Positions 58,401 to 64,000 of a stretch of DNA of 64,000 nucleotides are shown piece after piece. The position numbers and the translations under genes were made by a program. Under the pieces are notes generated by a model. That model saw only the letters and a program-made list of their open reading frames with translations. It was not told where the DNA came from and made no database searches. Within the stretch, counting starts at the first letter, position 1. The number at the start of each line of letters is the position of its first letter. Source of the stretch: Branchiostoma floridae (taxonomy: Eukaryota > Chordata > Leptocardii > Amphioxiformes > Branchiostomatidae); NCBI RefSeq assembly GCF_000003815.2, contig NC_049993.1:14606449-14670448 (forward strand), read 5' to 3'.

Positions 58401-61400
58401 AGACGTTAAAGAGCAAAAATAAAATGTGTAAAATCAAGGTAATTCATTTTCAGGTATCCTCATATCCCCCATGTAGAGCCCAAATTAACAATTCCAATCA
58501 ATTATGATATTTTTCACAGTTAAGTGTGATTTACAAGATGACAGGAGCAAAATCACGTGTCAGAAAATTAAACTCCCTGCTTTTCTTTGCTTAAAACATA
58601 ACTGAGTACATCCTTAGCAACGGCCTCATCAACAGTTTTGCTAATGATTCTGAAAGAAAATAACGTACAACATATTTCTGCATCTGTTAAACGTTGAACA
58701 TTACAACACTATTCCTCATAGTTCTACTGAGGTAATCAGAGCAAAATACTACAGAAAAGTTAGTTCTTTGTATCAGTTTTGTTGTGGAGTACGATCTGAA
58801 ACCTCCTTAGCAACAGCCTTAGCAACGGCCTTAGCAACGATATTGTCACTACAAGCTGGTAGGTGTGTCATTGTTCACACATTCATATCTCCGTATTTTG
58901 TTGACGGATTTCGATCATTTAAAGTTTGATATGCAGTACATGATACGGACGGTAAGTCTAACTCATCAGGCAAGGCCCCATAGGTAATGTGAATAAATGC
59001 ATGATATTGGAAAGTAAAGTATTTATTTTTGACGAGAAAATCTCTAAAAAAATCCGATTTTAGGTTGTCATAATTTTGTGTTGAATCATCATATCGAAAA
59101 TCAATTGATATTTGTATGATCCTCTTATATTATAGCGGGTTTTAGTAGCCTGTGAATTGTCATGGAAAAATATTGATGTTTAATTTTTTGCCCCTCCCCA
59201 CTGTTTAAAAATTTCCGGATCATTTAGGTGGTGATAGGTTTGAAGGCTGATAGCCGGTAGAAAGCTACCATACCAGAATGGCTATCACGTCAAAATATAT
59301 GCCACAGGCCTTCTATTATTAAAAAATAACAATGAGAATTTGCCACCATAGAGGGTACCGATATTTGAAATTTGGGGGCCTGGCCCATGGACTAAGTGTG
59401 TTGGTGGGGTGTGACAAAAGCTGGAAATAATTAGATTTTGGGCTTCCTACCGGTTTCATTTGGTACGGCAGCGCAACTTCAGGTTTTTCTAATGATCGTT
59501 TCTTTGAAAAGTCAAACCTATGTCACCTACATGTAAACCATTTTATGAAGTTGGTCTTTTCTGATTCCTAATTATACCAACTTGTATTAGAATTACATAC
59601 CTGTTCAGAAGTCCAAAGGCCATCTGAAGAGATAGATATTTCTGAAAAATGGACGAATCCACGCTTGAGACTGTAAAACAAATTCTGTGAGTTATATAGA
59701 CATACATTAATAACTTACATAGCGTCGTTGCGGGTCGAATGTTTAAGCTAGCGAACATTATCTGGCGGACATGATTTGAAAAGTCAATGGGTTTCATTTC
59801 TGTTTAGATAGTATTCATGACGCTGGTACATAGTATCACTATATCCTTTGGAAAGGACTTTCCTTCCTAGGCCGAAGTGTAATTGAGCACGATTTCGGTT
59901 GATTGAACGAAATGGGAGAGAAATGCTCTGCCTTCCAATGCCGTGCCTTAGACACATCGATAATTAAAAAGGCTACGTGATATTTTGTTCACATATAAAA
60001 GCTACCGAACTTAAAAATCTCAACTAAGAAAGGCAACCAAAAAGGAATTGAGACAAAAACTATCTCTACAGCTTTGTTTATAAGTGTTTCTTTTTACACA
60101 TTATAGCATGTTGGGTGGCATACTTACTTAGCACTAAGAATAAAGCCTTTCCCTGGTCTTTGGCTTTGTCTGATGAGAAAACTGCCGACTCCCGCTTGCT
60201 TCAGTTTAACTTCTGCGTCTTCTCTCGACATCATTCCGTGATACCATTTTGCCTGAGTTCCCTGCACTGAGATATCGAACAAAACATGATATATTAAGAA
60301 TGAGAGTAGAAGTACATATCTGTCATGTACATGTGAGCTTGCTCAAATCAAAGCTTCGTATACATATACTTCTTAGACATTAGCTATATATGTACGTTCA
60401 ACTGCCGGGTATATTCACCATAAGTTGCACCTGTTACAATTTTCACGCAATGATGTTTCCTCTTATACAGCGTCATATACAGCATTTTCACTCAGGCGTG
60501 TGCCACGTTACAGTGAAACCGACAGGTATAAATATTGACCGCCAAGTTGGTGTTCCTATTTGCATTTCATTGTTTCGTTTTGAATCATGACCAACTAGCA
60601 TGGCCAAGGTGCAGAGATTCTCAAAATATGCTGAAAACGTATGATATAGATCATAGGAAAGACGTTTTTAAATTTGCGCCCACTTAACTGATCTTCATAT
60701 GTCCCCTTACCTGAGCATCGTATAACTCACGGAGTCAAATCTGTATATTTACACACAAAAACTACCCCCCCCCCTCCAAGACCGACTTGCACGTGGTTTC
60801 GAAGTTACTCAAGTCGAGTCCGGGAGAAGGGTACTAGAGTACATGAAACATCCGTTTACACAGATTCTGCTGAGTCGAACTTCGGCGGGATATACTCCAG
60901 GTCGACATCAAAAGCTATGCGTGTGAACTATGGCAGTTGTGCATTACGGAAAACACACATATAACAAAATACGGTGGCGCCCATTTTATCCCGCATGTTG
61001 TTAATGATCAACCCCTGTTTCAACATTGAATACATACCATGGCGATCTTGTGAGAGTTTCAGGCGTACATGTACAGTATCTAAACATTTCGTATGGATTT
61101 CGATTAAATGGCATAAGAAAGGTTTATTGGAACCAAATACGTTTTTGTTCATCCAACCATTCATTTTTATAAATTAATCTATAATTTCTTTTTTTAACAT
61201 GAATTTAGCTTCATTCATGCATCCGTATAGCAGGGATTCCATATCACTCTTGAGATAAAATACATCGCATCGAGGTATGCTGTATTTGAGCTTTAAAATT
61301 TCATATACACGTGCATATTCTCAAAGCTTTTCCGCGTAGATTGTTAACGGCTATAAACACAAATAGTGCGTTTGGCACGTACATGTATACTTTCACTTTT

Positions 61401-61540
61401 GGCAACTTCTCACTGAGTTATGCTTCGTCAGTATTAGACGTCCAAAACGACAAATTTTTCTGACAAAAGGTAGTACTAGTACGCGTACCTTTCGATGCAA
61501 CAGCACTGAAAGATGTATCCACTTTTTCCTTGCTGGCCAT
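52478..61540 (-). CDS. SH2 domain protein with ART-reminiscent C-terminal domain
   Basis: Nine coding exons (minus): 61489-61540, 60128-60266, 59601-59670, 56045-56108, 55558-55635, 54834-54972, 54101-54216, 53663-53810 and 52478-52700. All junctions agree in phase; total 342 aa. ATG is at 61540; the exon itself starts at 61568. An SH2 domain spans exons 2-4: AKWYHGMMSREDAEVKLKQA, FLIRQSQRPG (Arg for phosphotyrosine), FVHFSEISIS. Then come CPYWKLCKEY and a Cys/His cluster (MCYCTKCHNKRG), YVLPIGWCRFSL, KKWHVCFHGTDSTAVDSIL, DTKQIFLSPSIKY, VAFQVCVRPESYKIGPETIG and NDKIECFTKERGSTILYGLL. The order His-Gly-Thr / S-P-S-x-x-Y / late Glu recalls the H-Y-E ADP-ribosyltransferase fold (an inference). 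Probably a cytosolic signalling protein that binds phosphotyrosine. I cannot name an ortholog. The 54834 intron appears to be GC-AG. Confidence 0.8.
54217..54833 (-). other. GC-AG intron in the SH2 gene
   Basis: The upstream exon ends CTC AA at 54834 and is followed by GCAAGT, a strong match to the GC-type donor. The acceptor is AACACAG at 54217. Only this join keeps the conserved frame (FSL-K-VPPKAKAQNVF). The nearby GT donor, three bases on (CAA|GTAATT), would shift the next exon into a different frame. Confidence 0.65.
55843..55947. repeat. long near-perfect inverted repeat (about 50-bp arms)
   Basis: 'gcaatattccagaggatttaac' through 'acatgtaatat' on the left is mirrored by 'atattacatgt' through 'gttaaatcctccggagtattgc' on the right, with a loop of a few bases. 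Mismatches are few. It lies in an intron of the SH2 gene. It may be a foldback MITE or the stem of a structured transcript. Confidence 0.8.
56815..57712. repeat. direct duplication of about 400-500 bp
   Basis: Copy A (about 56815-57190) and copy B (about 57316-57712) share long strings such as 'tatcaagactctcctaatat', 'gccatggggtgtcgggtttt' and 'tcttcatcatacttggttac', in the same order and orientation. Both lie in the intron between exons 56045-56108 and 59601-59670 of the SH2 gene. No ORF is conserved between the copies. Confidence 0.8.
58130..58870. repeat. diverged repeats ('agatgacaggagc', 'gcaacggcct')
   Basis: 'aagatgacaggagc(g/a)a(c/a)at.acgtgtcagagaa' occurs at 58144 and 58537, and 'gcaac(a/g)gcct(t/c)a' words occur at about 58619 and 58807-58845. 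It is further duplicated intronic sequence in the SH2 gene. Confidence 0.5.
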
Positions 61541-61568
61541 ATTGTCCTCGTCATAGCCGTTGAACGTG

Positions 61569-62830
61569 CTGTAACAAAATGGCTACTAGCATGCTGACGG
61601 CATATTGCTGAAGTGTCAAAGTCCAGGTAACACAGGTTTCACTTCGTGTAGAATACGTAGGTAGCAGATAGAGGTCAAGTATGTCAGTTAAGGGTTATGC
61701 ATACAGGTAAGCTGCAGTCTTTTGATATAGACTGGTTTACTGAAAACACGATAGAAGAGTGATAAATCATTGTAGTATATAGCGTGTGAAGTATAGTGTA
61801 TAAAAGCAACGTAACGACTCTACAATATGACCGTATGGGACGGCCCCGCATGGCATACGGGTGGCACTAATATTGTATCTTATCCCTTGCACGTTGACAC
61901 TTTTGCTCTTGTATGTTGCCAAGGGACCCCTAGATGTCCGAAACTTTAGAATATGTAAAGGGCGAGTCGCTAGAATAGCTCTCGGTCTGTCGTTTGGTTT
62001 GACCGCAAACTTAGCCTGGACTCCAGCCTTCTTCGCTTTAGTCCGCCCCCCGAAGGTCGCTACCCGCGAACAAGCTGGAGTTTATGCTACCGCAAACTGC
62101 CATCAATGACGATTTTTCCTCTGCGTGTCAGGGGCGTCACACAGCGGATTGGGGGAGCATGGCATACTAGTAATATTTTCAGTACGGTTTTACACTTGCT
62201 GTTTAAGAGCGACCCCTAGTAGCAAATAAATGCTGCAACCCGAGTTCAACACAATGATAACTGTGCATTCATTGGCCAGTTAATGTTTACGCTGGCCAAC
62301 ATATAGCAATGAACAGTAGTATATTCACTTGTATGCCAATTATTAATCATTAAACAATGACTGGACAGAGGCAATGGGAGAATTTACAAATCAGAAAAAA
62401 AAACACTAGAAATCAAATAATGATGATAAGAAATCCATTGCACATGCCCTTTAGTTATTTGGCGACAAATCAATTCTTAGTATATATAGCACATTCTTGT
62501 TACTCAATGTAATATTCTCTCAGAGGAAGCATTTGTTTACCATTATTGGTCAATTTTTTTTGGACCAATCAGCATCCACATCAAGTAAACACCACATGGT
62601 GCAGTACTTGTACATATCGATAAGTACTAGTGGCGTCCTTGTACCACAGCGAGTTGGAATATAGTCGAACCTTAGACGTGTTAGCCATCCAAAAACGAAA
62701 TTACAAGGAATTTTGCTGACTTTGCCTTTCCACAGATAAAATAATCAGATCAAGTTTTTAGAATGATTAATACCTTAATTTACAATGAAGGAGGACAAAC
62801 ACGATGCTAATTCAGAGTGTTCATAAAACA
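61569..62830. other. intergenic region between SH2 and fucosyltransferase genes
   Basis: The 5' flank of the SH2 gene and the 3' flank of the fucosyltransferase, both on the minus strand. No ORF, RNA gene or clear repeat is recognised. An uncapped 5' UTR exon of the SH2 gene could lie here. Confidence 0.4.
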
Positions 62831-64000
62831 TTAGTTCGTCTGATGAGCAAGTTCGAAGTGATTTTCGACAAACCGAAGTTCCTGATATTTTACATTTTCC
62901 TTGGGGTCACACATTGAAAGGTTCTCGCCTTCAAACCAAGTCCTCAAGTCTGTGTAAACTTTCCTTTTAGTTGGACATCTCTCAAGAAGCTCTCTACACA
63001 GATTACACCACCTGCCTTCATCTAAGGGCATGTTCTTAGGAGGAGTAGTCTTCCACTTGAAGTACGCGTTATATTTATCTTTATCTTGATCAAGCATCTT
63101 TAAGTAATTAGCTAGTTCCTTGGGTGACGTGAAGTCGTCCACGTGTATGAAGGAGTGCGGTGGTGCCAGTCTCTCGTAGTCGGATCTGTTGGCTCCCAAA
63201 ACTACCGGAACGACGTCGTTTTCCAGAGCATTCCTCCAGAACTTCTCGGTGATGTACTCTTTACATTTCATGTTCTCAAAGGCTAGATAGAACTTGTATT
63301 GTCTGATGACTTTCGGCATGCATTTGATCTTCCATTTTGCGCATACGTCGTTCTTGCCACATCCGCCGTAAACATCAACATGCATATGCTTGACCAGTTC
63401 AGTAGCATATGCGATGCGGTTTGCTTGGGTGTTGCATTTACTTATGAACCAGACGGCAAGTTTCTTCTTCCCTTCTGTGTAGTCCTTCATTGGATCAACA
63501 CCTTCATCTTTGAGTCTCTGGTAAGTCTCATATAACGAACCCCATCCACCTAAAGAATCAGAATCAGCTCTGTATGTTATAGTCCAGTTAAAAACACCCC
63601 TGTACGTTTCAAAGTTTATAGACGGGTAGTTCGGACATTCAGTGCTAAGCCATACCGAATGCTGGTGAGGGTAGCGAACTGTTGGCATCAGAGAGGAATT
63701 ATAATCCTTCGGCAAGTTGCTGTTTTCAAAGATGACGGCATCAGCTTCGTGAATTTCGTCCCGGTATTTAGAAAAGATGCAATTAGGAAATCGTGGACAC
63801 AATGAGCGATTCCCTTTGGGTAGTTTCTTTCTCAGGTGGTTGTTCCATAGGTCCGTCCAAAAGACAATCTTTACTTTCTCCGGTTTGGTCAATGTCTTTT
63901 CAGTAGGTGGATCGTACCATACAGAATAAAACTTTGATAACGGATTAACAAGTGGGTCATCTTGCGGATCACTGCTACAGATTGAAAGTGTTTCTTTGGG
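62831..64000 (-). CDS. alpha-1,3-fucosyltransferase (GT10), 5' end beyond window
   Basis: The frame is open from the window edge (64000) to a stop at 62831, giving 389 residues with no intron. GT10 hallmarks are present. The N-terminal acceptor-side domain has VWLSTECPNYPSINF and FNWTITYRADSD. The GDP-fucose-binding domain has ISKCNTQANRIAYATELVKH, VDVYGGCGK, YKFYLAFENMKCKEYITEKF, WRNALENDVVPVVLG and SFIHVDDFTSPKELANYL. These place it with Golgi enzymes that transfer fucose from GDP-fucose to GlcNAc (Lewis-type) or related acceptors. Which alpha-1,3/4 specificity applies cannot be read here. The membrane anchor and start codon should lie just to the right of the window. Conserved Cys residues near the end (WCNLCRELLERC) fit the family's C-terminal disulfides. 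Confidence 0.92.
   Translation of the reverse strand, partial: PKETLSICSSDPQDDPLVNPLSKFYSVWYDPPTEKTLTKPEKVKIVFWTDLWNNHLRKKLPKGNRSLCPRFPNCIFSKYRDEIHEADAVIFENSNLPKDYNSSLMPTVRYPHQHSVWLSTECPNYPSINFETYRGVFNWTITYRADSDSLGGWGSLYETYQRLKDEGVDPMKDYTEGKKKLAVWFISKCNTQANRIAYATELVKHMHVDVYGGCGKNDVCAKWKIKCMPKVIRQYKFYLAFENMKCKEYITEKFWRNALENDVVPVVLGANRSDYERLAPPHSFIHVDDFTSPKELANYLKMLDQDKDKYNAYFKWKTTPPKNMPLDEGRWCNLCRELLERCPTKRKVYTDLRTWFEGENLSMCDPKENVKYQELRFVENHFELAHQTN

Noticed and set aside
58600-58860. Minus-strand cassettes reading VAKAVAKAVAKEV and KTVDEAVAKDV as extra SH2-gene exons
   Set aside because: Neither fits the phase 0 to phase 0 slot between the flanking exons without a stop; they look like diverged repeats.
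1-64000. CRISPR arrays, bacterial operons, rRNA genes, integrated viruses
   Set aside because: None seen; gene structure and mobile elements are those of an animal nuclear genome.

Overview
The window reads as a chordate nuclear genome, most likely an amphioxus (Branchiostoma). It has short exons with GT-AG introns, animal genes (BUD13, an ST3GAL5-like sialyltransferase, an alpha-1,3-fucosyltransferase), several CR1/L2-group LINEs, tRNA-derived SINEs, MITE-like foldbacks, and innate-immunity proteins with unusual domain combinations. The species is an inference. A run of 100 Ns (6401-6500) is an assembly gap inside a retrotransposon.

Layout. (1) 2950-7221, minus: the first three coding exons of BUD13, with a 5'-truncated Rex1/CR1-like LINE in intron 1. 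(2) 12376-28634, plus: exons that join, in compatible phases, into one large gene. It starts with a disordered N-terminus and five 18-residue Pro/Gln repeats, then a RHIM-like amyloid motif, a TRADD-N-like domain, the C-terminal half of an A20-like OTU fold, leucine-rich repeats and a complete acetyl-CoA-synthetase-type adenylating module. A near-full-length LINE (18918-24200) sits antisense in one of its introns. (3) 33536-36231, minus: a two-exon gene for a highly charged protein made of about 29 nonapeptide repeats. (4) 41129-48410, plus: a nine-exon ST3GAL5-like sialyltransferase whose first coding exon lies at the end of a 143-bp tandem triplication. (5) 52478-61540, minus: a nine-exon gene for an SH2 domain joined to a Cys/His-containing, ADP-ribosyltransferase-reminiscent C-terminal region, apparently with one GC-AG intron. 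(6) 62831-64000, minus: a GT10 alpha-1,3-fucosyltransferase running off the right edge.

The most notable object is gene 2. It places death-signalling parts (RHIM, TRADD-N-like, A20-like OTU) on the same chain as an LRR array and an acyl-adenylate-forming enzyme. I know of no described protein with this architecture. The SH2 fusion and the nonapeptide-repeat protein are also worth attention. The sialyl- and fucosyltransferase genes could act on the same Golgi glycans, but nothing in the sequence shows that they are co-regulated. All exon models were built by eye from splice sites, phase and protein resemblance, with no search or transcript evidence.
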